Shown in pieces: positions 24,745 to 36,700 of a stretch of 64,000 bases of DNA (the stretch's first letter is position 1; every line of letters begins with the position of its first letter). A program made the position numbers and the translations under genes. Where the stretch lies: positions 8,308,001 to 8,372,000 of the forward strand of contig JAMKCF010000009.1 in assembly GCA_023634235.1 (NCBI GenBank), written 5' to 3'. The notes beneath the pieces are model-generated. The model had not been told where the DNA came from, ran no database searches, and saw only the letters and a program-made list of their open reading frames with translations. The DNA comes from Pisaster brevispinus. Its lineage: Eukaryota; Echinodermata; Asteroidea; Forcipulatida; Asteriidae.

Positions 24745-27042
24745 AAATGGATCCATGGAGGATTCAGGGCTTCATTTATCCCTTAATCTTCTATTTTGAA
24801 TCGGCAGGAGAATCAGATTGGATGGGGTCATGAGGATTTAAAAATTTGGATAGTTCTATAATACATTTTAGTGTGTACTCCTTAATGTTGGGAAAGATTG
24901 AGTTCTATTTTCATGAAATACATTGCACTTATTAATATTTTAAAAACATACAGTTTTGAAATGCACTAAATCCTTCAGAATCCTCCAAAATGTAACAAGG
25001 GCATTGCAAGATTGAGTTAGGGTTTTTTAAATATAAAAAATAGGGTATTGAGAAACCCTTAATATGCATAAATTGTCAGTAATCCATAATGATATGGAGA
25101 CGTTATGGGCATCAGTAACAAAACTAAAAATGATTGCAATTGCTTCATGCTTATTAAGTCCTTGTGATGCATGAAATCAAATGTCAATTTCGAAGAAAAA
25201 AAAATGCAAGGCCTAAAAGACCATGTCATATAGATATAAATGCAGCAGCTCTACACTGTATGTGCAGTACGTCTTCACACTAACCAACAGTAGACCCGTT
25301 ATTACTTTTTAAAATAGATTTTATTTAAGTAGAACATTCACTTATTGGCATAACCAATTAATAATATAAAATAACAAAGGCATGTATGTTTTATATTTTA
25401 TTTAATATTTTATTAATAATTAACATAATTTTATACTAAGTAAAATATTTTAATTAACAATCAATATTATTTGCTGCAAGGAATGTTTAGTCTTAAAACC
25501 ACGACACAAGGCCACGCATTCATGTCGATCCATGCATCTTTGAGCATAATTATAAACTGTCTACAGCTTTCTGTGTAGTGTATCACTTACACACTGTTAA
25601 TTTTACATGTGTCTTCCTTCATATGCAGATGATATGAGATTCTACAGTACTTGGTCTTCTTGCTGCAGCTCAGACATTTTTGGCCATCCTTAACAGGTGT
25701 GCACAGCAAATTGGTAAGATTGAAAGTTTAGATCATGGATTTGCACATACGGTGTGAGGATGGTCATGGCGGATAAATTCCTTTATAATAGTTTTCCTTG
25801 AAATTGTATTTTTTGAGGCAAAACAGTTACTTTTGATCTCGCAAGATGTTTGAAAACAGTGAAAATATTATAAGGTTTTTAACATTTATTTCTTGTGAGT
25901 CCGATGACCGATTTACCTTAAACTTTCACAGGTTTGCTGTTTCGTGTTGGGTCACATAAAGTGCAGAAACTGCCCGCATATTTTAAAAGGGTAAAAAATA
26001 CCCACATTTTGATATGCAACTCCTGAAATTATTAGCAACCAGAGGCCTGTGTCTATTTTGGCAGGTTTTGTTCCCAATATTCTTAGGAGTGAAACTTACA
26101 TGTGAAATCACATTTACCAATTGGAGCAAAAGAGCCAGGACTTCCTGCAGGCGCTGCAGGCACACCTCACACCACTTAGTGATGGGAGAAATTAAATTAT
26201 GTGTCAAATCTTGCATTTCAGCAGAAAAACAGCATATCATTTTTAACAACTCTTGATGTGAAGAAAGGGGTATGTCTAATCACCTGTCTAGCCAGCTGTC
26301 ATTTCTTACAATACTTGAATTTATGTTGAAATTACAAATACAAAACTTCCTATATAAACATTGTGGTATTCTCTGCCTGCAAAGGGAGTCGCCGGAATTG
26401 CAGGAATTTGCCGGAATCTAAATTTTGTGTAAACAAGGTGACAATGACTATACCATTCAGTAAGTGGTTTATCATTATAATAAATGTATGCTGCACTCTT
26501 TATTCTCTTACTGATTAGATCTCAGATGGACAGTGACTGAAGCGGGCGTTTAGTTTTCCTACAGACAGCAAACCTGGTTTTCCTGGCTTTGTTTCTTTGC
26601 TAAATTTTCCGAATCAAACATCATTGCATCAAGGTGAGTTATGTTAATGTCAATACAAAGCCTTCTAGAGTCTGCTAGCCATATGTAAACAAGCCTCATT
26701 ACCTTTGGCATTGGTGCAGGGAGGTGGGGGTGGGGTTGGCCCTCAGACCAATTCCGTAAAAAAACTGCCATTTCGATATTTTGTTTAACTACCAAGCACC
26801 AGGTAGGTCAGAGAAAACAAGTGAACTTTTGGTGGAGACCTTAAAATATTAAGTAAACTGTACACGGCTAAATTTTTGTCAGAGTTAGTTTATTTTACAA
26901 TTTGTTCAAAATTCAATATTATCAGTTTCAAAACTGTCTTCCTTTTCAAAATGTGGATCAAAATAAGAAACAAATTCAACATTTATGTTAAGCAAGATTT
27001 ACAATTCATACAGTAACTAAATGTGCTTGAATACTTAAAGTA

Positions 27043-27363
27043 CAGGGCTCGAAATTTACACTGGACCGCAGGGCCGAGGCCAGTGATTTTAGTGTTGGGC
27101 CAGTAAACTCATGACTGGACAAGTCTGCAGTCTTGTGTGTGTGTGTTTCTTTTCAGTCTGATAATATCTTTCAATTCTATCGAGGAATTGAAGATTACTT
27201 ACCCATAATACAAGTGAGATAAGTCTTCTCTTAGTGCTTGTTCAAATTAAAACAGTTCAAATCTTAAACTTTTTTCTCATTTCAACTCTGGTCTTGCAAA
27301 ACATATTCTGGTCCAGTAAACATTCTGAGGTTTTGTGAATTTTCCCCAAGTTTTCGAGCCCTG
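27043..27363. mobile_element. Possible hAT-like element with CAGGGCTCGAAA ends
   Basis: CAGGGCTCGAAA (27,043) and TTTCGAGCCCTG (27,363) are a perfect 12 bp inverted repeat, and the CAGGG start is typical of hAT elements. The eight bases on either side do not match, so insertion is not proven. Confidence 0.4.
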
Positions 27364-29093
27364 GGTTACCATCAGCTGCTCCTTCAGGGTACGAAATAAT
27401 TTATTATAGTTAGAAGCGGGTAAACATGACACCTTTTTATTTATGGGGAACTTAACCCAAACTAAATGCTGCCTCAATCTGAACATTCAAACATTAATCC
27501 ATTAAAACTTATCACATTTGGAAGGAAAAAAACAACATACATGTTGATTACACTGCGGAGTAAAAACTTCCAACCACAGATAAATAAGGAAAATAAGAAA
27601 AAAAGGAGTTCAACCCACAGATAAATCAACTAACATCTAATTACCGCAATGTTCAACACAACCTCAAATTTGTAAAAAGTAAAAAATGACGACCAATCTT
27701 CTCTGGGACATGATATTATGGGATTGAAGGATTTTAGATCATGCTGCAATCATCGCTGTTGCCTTTCCTGTGTACAGCAAATACAGTGAATACTTATTAA
27801 AGTGAGTCGGACTTTATCTAACCTGCCAGCCTCATTTTGGTTATCATTGTTTTGAATATGAGAAAGATCAAGATGGCCGCAACATGATATCTGTTCAATC
27901 TTCCCTTACTGTAACCCAAGTCCAGGTGAGGTGAAGATTTTTCCCTTCGAACAAAGAGACTTGAGAGGACCGTATCACTGTAAGAGTAAACAGGTTCAAG
28001 AATCAGTCGCAATCAATGTAAATTTTTTGTCATTCTAGCTGAGGAGTTTCTGCTTTCAGCTCTTCACACACTGAACTAAGATTGTAGCTTACCCCAGGTC
28101 AGTTAACCCTTCACGAAAGACCTTATTTATATGATCTACTTTCTGTTGACTAGTACTCAGTTTATTTTACAGGGTGTTTGCTTTGTGCGAAATATCTGAC
28201 TAACATATTGTATTGATATACCTTTATAAGTGTTTTTGTTTTGTACAAAACTAGAGACATTTGAATTTGTCGTTTTATCAACTGACAAATCTGTAGAGGT
28301 TTCTTTACAGGTGATTGCCAGTGTTTCCTAAAAGATGAAATTGCGTCAAAGGAAAACAGTTTTCATTTCACACCAAGTGAGCTTTAGACAAATATACTTT
28401 AAAATCTATTTCATTTTAATATGGGCCATCACCAACAGTTTCAATTCTTTACATTTCCACAAAGTTTTGCCAAAAGTTGAAAAGGGTCGATCTTGCTTTT
28501 TTTCCCCCATAACATCTGACCTCCATTTCCCATTTAACTTTATTAGTAACATGATTTTTTTCTTTCTGTTTACATTAAAAAAAACTTTCCATTTGTAAAA
28601 CTCGGTGGTTATATTTACATGTGATCTAGAATGATCGAAATAAAGCAGAAGAAAAGTAAACGTTTAATTTAGTGTATCTCCACTTGAGCTTTAAGAACCA
28701 TAAGCACTCAATGAATGGCATAATTGGATAATAATTTGTCTACAAAGCATTTGGGAAGTTGCTGTTATGACCTCAATGAGTCCAGCGCTAATCAGAAGGA
28801 AAACAATGATGCTAACACGGTCAATTGAGGAGTTATTACCTCATTCATAAATGAAACAGCAATTGTATTAAAATGGAATATACTAATAATCAATATACCA
28901 AAAACTGGTGGGTGGGAGATGTGCATACCCCATCCAAGACATGTTACAGTGTTGCTGGTAACAATCAAAATTTCATTAGTATCAAGTCCACACACTAAGC
29001 CTACTTGATGGTGTTGGTTGGGAAATATTGCTCCAATTCTTTGTGCCAATTATTGCTAAATCAACTCGGGTAAAACTAAAAATTACATAGCTT

Positions 29094-29269
29094 CCAGGAC
29101 TTAGTTTCATGCAGCTGCTTAAGCATAACAAGTAACTCAGAAAAAGCAATTTTGCTTACCAGAATAAGATTACCAGCCCAAATACTACATGTACCATTTG
29201 TGACTCGTAACCTGCTTGTTTTTGCTCAGCAACATTGACTACTTGAGCGTTCTATGAAATTGGGCCCTG
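29094..29269. mobile_element. Older copy of the GGGCCCAATTTCAT foldback family
   Basis: It starts CAGGACTTAGTTTCATGCAG and ends CTATGAAATTGGGCCCTGG, with GCTTA-rich arms between. It lies about 0.9 kb beyond the likely PSME4 3' end. Confidence 0.5.
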
Positions 29270-30169
29270 GAGACCACTTTTGCACATAAATAACTAAACA
29301 TTTCTCTGATATACACACATTTTTTTCACTGTTGTTATGAATTACCAACAGGCTACCGCCCTTTGTACCAATGTCAAATTGCATACTGCAGTTGCATGTT
29401 ATAGTAGGCGTGTAAAAGACGTCTCGCCGAAAATGCGCACTAACGCTGTTCAATACACTGGGATATGGACTCCCAAAATGGCTCAACCAAGATTAATGTG
29501 ATGATGACAACCGGTGAATTGGATCAATAGAAATTGTGCTTCAAACCTATCGGGTTGGAATGTGATCAAGAGAGTGTCGACTACAGAAACCCCCAAATCT
29601 TCCAAGATCAGCCAAGTTAACACTATGGCAGCATTCTTAATTGGTTAAGCAGCATTTCAAAAACTTAGCATATTCTTACATCAATTTCAAATGTAAGTTT
29701 CAGTAATATTTGGCATAAGCCATCGGACTCTCTCCAAGTGTATTTGTACAAAAAAACCCAGCAGCATCGGTGTGCACACCCCTACCCAGATCCTCTCTCT
29801 TAGCTTTTTAAGACTGCATTCTGTAGATACAATCATTGATCTTTGCAAGTACAGGGTCAACGCCATACATCCATGAATCCAATATTCAGCCAGCCTTGCA
29901 AAGCATGGTCTTGCATTAGTCAAGCTTCCTTGTACAATTAATTGGAACATGCTCACATTCCTCTGAAACTATCAGCTGTTTTAATCAATGATTCTTCAAG
30001 ATATGGAGTGATACAAGAACTCACTCACTTTTCAATGGATAAGTTGGTTAGATTGAACAAACATTAAACATTCCTTATTATCAAGTCAAAGCTAAACAAT
30101 AATGGGACAATAATGATTTCTTAGTCGTGTAAATAATCCATGTTATCAATTTTGTGACTTCAGTATGCG

Positions 30170-30175
30170 TTTAAT
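30170..30175 (-). terminator. Possible PSME4 poly(A) signal ATTAAA
   Basis: An ATTAAA hexamer on the minus strand lies about 435 nt past the PSME4 stop codon. It is a common variant of AATAAA, and no canonical AATAAA was noticed closer. Other ATTAAA copies follow further down, so the true 3' end is uncertain. Confidence 0.25.
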
Positions 30176-30610
30176 AGAGCCACACAGGTTCTAGATACAA
30201 ATTGTTGACACAAGAAGCAAAACCAATTTAAAAACTGTAGGGGGGGGGTGTGAATTATTAAACATAACTATTACCCAACACCAGTCAATAATGTATCAGA
30301 GTACGAGGTAGACACAACCAGCTATGTTGACTAAACCAGTTAATCCTGTCTAAACCATGTTAACTTAAACATGACCAAGGACTTTTTCAAACCTCTTGCT
30401 CCGTGCTCCGTTTGATGTTGGAAACACAGTGCAAAACGTACCCTGCTCCAAAATTGATGACGGAGCCCAAGCTGAAGCCCCAGCAGAGGTTCCAAAGAGG
30501 CCCTAAATTTGGTAATGCATGGTAGTAACAGGGAGACACAGAGTGCTCAATTTAGAACTAGTCGGTTGCTTTAAACCGTTTAAACCTATAACCCAAACCT
30601 AGTTTACAGT

Positions 30611-30745
30611 CTATGCATAGTAACAAGGAGACACTAATAGATTGGTGAGGACTACTAGTTGATCATCGGTGAACTGCTGTTTATGTTCATGCCAGTTGTC
30701 ATGATGCGTCCTCCTGAAGTCCGATAGAGTTTTCCGTACAGTCAT
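30611..30745 (-). CDS. PSME4: PSME4 last exon with stop codon
   Basis: 135 nt including the TAG stop, acceptor ATGCAG. It encodes [20 protein letters not shown], then QQFTDDQL, and ends VSPCYYA. Human ends [20 protein letters not shown] and VSPCYYA. The terminal Tyr-Tyr-Ala is the HbYX-type motif by which Blm10/PA200 docks into a pocket of the 20S alpha ring. Confidence 0.97.
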   Translation of the reverse strand: MTVRKTLSDFRRTHHDNWHEHKQQFTDDQLVVLTNLLVSPCYYA

Positions 30746-33700
30746 CTGCATAAGAGAGCAAACATCAACATATAATTACAACTGATATAGCAGGCGCTTC
30801 TTTCAGGTTATCAGAGCTCCCCCGACTCGCCCCGATTCTGCTGAAAGCTCTATGAAAATACACCCATCTTTCCATGGTCTGATGAACAAAATTGAAAATC
30901 TCCCTGATTGTGGAAAATTTGTCCCTGTTATAGTGAATGTAATTCTAAATACCTCCCTGATTGCAAGATGCAAACATTGGCAGCTCTGGGTTATGCAGAT
31001 GAACATTCCATCCCCCCAAAAAAAGAAAAAAAAAAGAAAAAGAAGTTTGGGCAATAAGAGATCGCAACTGCAACAATGAGGAGACAACCGTGTTAATTAC
31101 CATTGTCTATTAAAAAAAAAACCTCCTTTGAAAACCTTGTAGCAAGGTATGAGAATGATATATGTACATGAAATGTCAGAAAACTATTGGGAAAGTGGTG
31201 TGGAGATCATTTAGTGTGTGAGTTGAACAGCATGTACAGTGTTGACAAACTCACCTCTATGGGTTGAGGGTCATGTAAATGACCTGTAAGATCCATGAGA
31301 ATTGCCGGCATCCACTCTGGTACATCATAGGGATAGGCCTGTACACAAGCACTCAGACCGATGATACCTGCATGACGCTGTACCACTGAGGCTGAAAACT
31401 CTGTCATGTAGAGATCGTTCAAGTCATCTTGTTATGTTAGTCATACTTGGGCATGATATTTTACCCTAAGACAGGTGCAGTGCAATTTTGTTGAGTACAT
31501 AAGCTGTTAAAGACTTTTATAAAGCTGTTTAGGGAGCGCCACAAAAGTTGGGCACCTTCAAGGCACAAAAGAATAATCCCATGGTCATCCCCCACCCCCA
31601 CAATCCATTTGACCGCCAGAAAACATTCCGCCAGACCGTATCATTATGCAGAAGTACAGGAGCAAATCCTACACGAGTTAATATGAGCAATTGAACGTTT
31701 CAACAGAAAGCTCAATGTACATGCATTGGAATACTTTTCCGTTCCAATTAGAGCGTGCCGTCCCATTTTTGAGATGCTTCCGTAAAAATAATTTTGATGA
31801 ATTTTCTGATGGTACACAAATCCACAAAGTAGGAAGAATATCACGCCTGACATCTCTTTTCTAGCAGTGTAAGTTGGACTATGTATACATACAAATACTC
31901 ATCACAAAAATTGTGTCATGATAAATCAATCTCGATGTTTTTGCCAAAAGACCGTCTAGGATGACAAGCCAGGCCAAAACTCAAAACCTACAATATGTAA
32001 ACAGAACTTGCATGTGGTTTACTACTATGAGCAAGTTTGGACAAGAAACGATGGTTGACTATTGGTCGATGGCTGCAATTGCTCACTGGCAGTCTAGTGC
32101 AAACGCCTCTGGTTCAAGTCAAGTGACTGGACTTTTGTCTGGGAATTTTTCAATGGAAGTATAAATTCTCACATTTTCTTTCATTCCTGACCACACTGTC
32201 AGCAAAGTTCCTGTGCACTATGTCACATGGAAGAATGAAAAAAACCTTTAATAATCAGCGAAGCAACCCTGGTCAGCAGACTGGGTTCAAATAGTTGACT
32301 AGTAGAAGACTAACCACAGGTTACTGGACAGAGTTCAAACCAAGGTAGTCTAACAGTAGTCAACGACTTTCCTTGACTAAATTTGCTCATAGATGCAACA
32401 AAACTAACCTTCATTATTGAAGTCATTCTGGAGACGTACCCTCTTGGTTGGGAGTCTCGTCTTACACAGACTCTCAAAGTGATTCTGTAGTTTAGGCTCA
32501 ATGGAGAAGACTCCACAGTGTAAGAGTCCACTCAGGGTGGTACCTGCCATCTCTCTCACCTAGGAGCATTGGAAAAACCATGATAAATCAGATAGACAGA
32601 TAGGGATCATGACCGCTTCAACCTTTGCCCCTGTAATCCATGCTGTGGGTTCCTAATAAAGCGGGAACCCATACATTTCTCATGATAAAGTGCACACCAA
32701 GGAAATCTTGAGAAGAGAGAAAAAAACCAAAACAAAAACCAAACTACTGAGTCATGGTCGAAAGGTCTGGAGCATCAAACTCAAGTTCTGACGGCTGAGT
32801 CCCGATCATGACACAAGAAACTTAACTATGATTGCGCCCCCAGTGCTACATAAGGATTTGAGATGATTTTAGGATTACTGAAGGTCCAATGAGGGCAGTA
32901 ATAGGGTGAAGTGCTTTGAAACAATGTGTAAAAGCACCCAATAAATACCAACTGTTAAAAGGTGCCAAAAGGCTAAGCTCAGCAACCCATGTGTGGCACC
33001 CTCTACCCAGTCCGGGCTGTGAATCCAACTCTGGCTAGAGCATCATTCTTTGACTAATGGCTTCACAAATTGCAATGTAGCTAAAGCCAGAGTTGGAGCA
33101 CAAGCCCAAAGTCACGGATAACAAATTACGCATTTCCCACTTGGGCAATACCTCTAGTCGGTCATCCTTGAGTAGGTCTAGCACTAGTTGATGTATCGTT
33201 GCTACTGACTGTGACTGGCTACTAACGGTGAAGAGGTTGTAATACACCATCACTTGGAGATAACCTAGGAGGGTCACTTTGGCTCTCCAGGATGTACCCA
33301 GAGCAATCTGAAAACAACAACAAATACAACGTTCTAATGGTTATAGAGGTGTTACACTTTTTAATAACCGTATTCTTCAGTAATTGCAAACATGCTTAAA
33401 AGCTCAAATTTTTGTTGTACAGATTGTACCAGCTGCAATCATCCAATTGTACTCTGTAGAAGAAAACTTGTAAGCGAAAATGTAAAAAAAATTGGAGAAG
33501 ATTGCAAATATTGATCCCTTGCACCAACATCACACTCGGCTACTGGACATGATATTTATACTAACAAATTTCGAGCTACTGTTGTAAAAAAACTAGTTTT
33601 TTTCTTAGAAAAAGGTGATGTCCCCCTTGCCAAACACTGCCGCAGTTATCGTCATCAAGATTTTAAACGGATTAGCCCCAGTGCTCGAAGGGAGTGTGAC

Positions 33701-36700
33701 TGTAATAGGGTCTCTGCCCTGTATGGATACATTGGGGGCATCCATGCCTGGTAGGAACACCAAGCCATTAAACACTTTCTGTTCCCACTGAGAAAGGTAC
33801 ATGTTCTAATTTGAGAACAATAAATGTTTCATACCGCCTCTTTTTCCAAGCCCATCTGAGTAAGGGCGGTTGGGTATGCATCACCGCAAAGGAACGTTCC
33901 TGTGGGCATACACCCACAATCCAGTGGACGGACAGAACATTCTGCTGGACCGAGACATTGTGCCTATATGCGCATCAGCATTTTGAATGTTCCAATGGAC
34001 CGTTCCGGCGGTCCAACCAGACCGATCTATGTACGCCCCTCTGGAATACTTAAACCGATCCATTTACAGAATGCGGACTGTTCGGATTATTGAGATCTGC
34101 CCTAATGAAAACCTCTTGTCGCTTTGTCAATGTTAACTTGTTAATTACTACACCCACTTACCTGTTGTAATGAGCTAAGCACTGTTGGGATGATCTCTGG
34201 TTGAAGGAGTGCCTGAGCCATGTAAGCCATTAAGACTTTAGCTAGTTGACTCAACTCCTCATCGCTCTCAAAACCCTCAAGAGGAGCAAGCTGAAGTAAG
34301 AAATAGACAAGGCAAACACTCCAAATTATCATCCCAAGAAAATTATGTACAAATCGACATGTGAATGTTGTTTCTTCTCGGAGATGAAAATGGTTGCCTG
34401 TAAATTGCCCAGTTAGACATGTCCCTACGACATCCTCCACAAAGCCTCTTGGTGTAATTTTCAGACAAACCATACCATAAACAGCAGGACTGGGCCCCTC
34501 TTTTATGAACAGTGTGCTACGTTCTCTAAGTGACATCAATACACAAGAAAAACATAGAAAGCATATTATTTGTGTTTTACCCATACACCAATGTGAAGAC
34601 TGTATACTCAGTATTTCCCCCGAGTCCTATAAAAAATACCGAGTATACAGTGCTTAATATTCTTTATCCCTGTTGCAAATTTAACATCTATTAAAACATA
34701 AGAAGTTCATCTTAAATTCTATATAAAGGACAACAGAAGTTTAGTTGTCTTGATCCTGTACACAACAAACTATAACAAAAGCTGACCCTACATTCAGAAA
34801 AAAACATCAGAATGGTGAGACAAGTTTTGACTTACCAGTGGAAGAAACTGGAATATCTCAGATGGGGTAGATGGGAACATTCCACCTAGGGTACTCACGA
34901 GCCATTTCATTACTAGAATACAAAAATGAGAAACATTAGTTTCAAAAACTTTGTAAAAGCAGAAAAAAAGATAGAGGAGATTGCCTTAGCACTTTAACCT
35001 TTTTTACAGTGGTTTTTTAACCACTTCCATCCATTTGAAGACGTATTTTTCTAAAAGAAATTTTTGGGCAGACTTGTTTTTATCCACCCAGACTTTTGGA
35101 GGTTCTGCGATTCATGATGAGTGCCTAATCAATGTTCTCACATGACAACATCAAATCCAGGTGCCTAATATGAGAACCTATGTTGTCTTTCCTTTGTCAA
35201 GTCAGGGTTTCATTGTGGTAATTATATTTTCAAAGGAAAACGATTACTCAAGAAGCTCAAACAAGTTTTTAAAATAACACTGCAGATGGGCACAGAAAAT
35301 TTGTTACAATACCAAGGTGAAGTGGTTAAATTGTGTATGGCACAATAAAAGAAAAACAGGACTTTAGTATGATTAGTGTGCTTTATGAATTGTCTTTATT
35401 GTTGCATTTATTATTTTAGAAGTGACAAGGAACACAATAAAGGTGACCATTTTGCACCCATCACGTTAGCAATTTGACCAATAGTTCCAATTTTTGGTAA
35501 GTGCCTGAAACCACCCATAAGTCTTTCAACATGTGAATGAACATGCAGGCTTATACTGAAACTAATTTGAGTTGATTAGTCTAATTTTGTTTAACCAACC
35601 TCAATTTCAATCAAATAGTGGATGAAAAAATTAGGTAACTTTTTTCGTCCATTTTCAATGACATTTTGAGGCTGATTTAAAACAAAACAAAAAACAAAAC
35701 AACATCAACAAATGAATCAACTAAAATTATTTTCAGTACAAGCCTGCATGTCCATTTCACACATTGGAACACTGCTTGGATGGTTTCAGGTCTGCAACAT
35801 AAAATTATAACTACTAGGAAAAGCTGCTAACGTGACGGATGCAAAGTGGTGCACTTTATTGTGCTTCTTATCTGATCTATATTTTGTGAGAGCAAATTTT
35901 ACTTTCACATCACAGGGTTAACAAAGTTTAGGTAAACAAGGTAATCTCACCTGTTTTACATAATCTAATCGCATCCTCTTTTTCTGTAGACATTTTATCA
36001 TTCGGTGCTGCCGTGCCATGATTTAGGCCCTCTGTTGACGGTGAAGAGTCCAGGTTCTGAATCGGAGCCAATAGGGGGATCACACGGTCCACAAAATTCT
36101 TGGCATGAGGTGATGAAGGTTTTCCGTTGGGCAAAGCGAAGTCATACAAGAATATGGTCGCTAAGGTACTGAATTTACACACACAAAAACATAAACAATA
36201 AATATTTCTCTGCCTTTTACACTCCTTGAAAGGAAAACATACATTCCCTCCATTTTTCATTCTTTATTAAAACAAAATTCTTCCAAGCAGCTAACACAGT
36301 CCAAGCTTGAATTATGTGGAATTGTCAACTTGAGAAATTTGACTAAAAGTTTTCAGTACTTTTTGTTCTTCAATTCGATGATATTGCATTATTTCATCAT
36401 TTCATGTATTTCACTCAATAAGCCATATTTGCAAGTTAGATTTTGAACAGTGTCTGGTACAATGACTTGATTGGTCACAAGTGAAAATTGAAACCCCCAG
36501 ACAGAGTTGCTACCATCACTTGGTTAAGGACAAGCTATTGTATAGCAAACCCTGGTACCATCGTGCCATTCACATTCATTCAGAATTGTGTCTGGGTATT
36601 CACCGTCTCTAATACTTAACTAAGCAAAAGCTTTCCCTGAAAAAATGTAACACAGCAATTGTCTCTAGTCTGAGGAATTCAAGTTTAAGCGGTCACTTGT

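Larger units (their letters stand above)
22580..30169. other. Region between the possible promoter and the PSME4 3' end
   Basis: It contains the 59 bp minisatellite, a hAT-like element, a foldback copy and the candidate exon at 23,250. A stretch at 26,565-26,633 has good acceptor and donor sites on the plus strand, but the frame choice is open. No gene could be assembled. Confidence 0.4.

Noticed and set aside
26145..26240. Minus-strand helical exon (WCEVCLQRLQEVLALLLQL)
   Set aside because: It has a possible acceptor and a GTAAAT donor, but the reverse strand also reads as a plausible helix and no neighbouring exon fits.
25639..28073. Plus-strand gene from stretches ending 25,713, at 26,565-26,633 and at 28,036-28,073
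   Set aside because: The three can be joined in phase and end in a stop, but the first has no good acceptor, the peptides match nothing known, and minus-strand frames in the same places look equally plausible.
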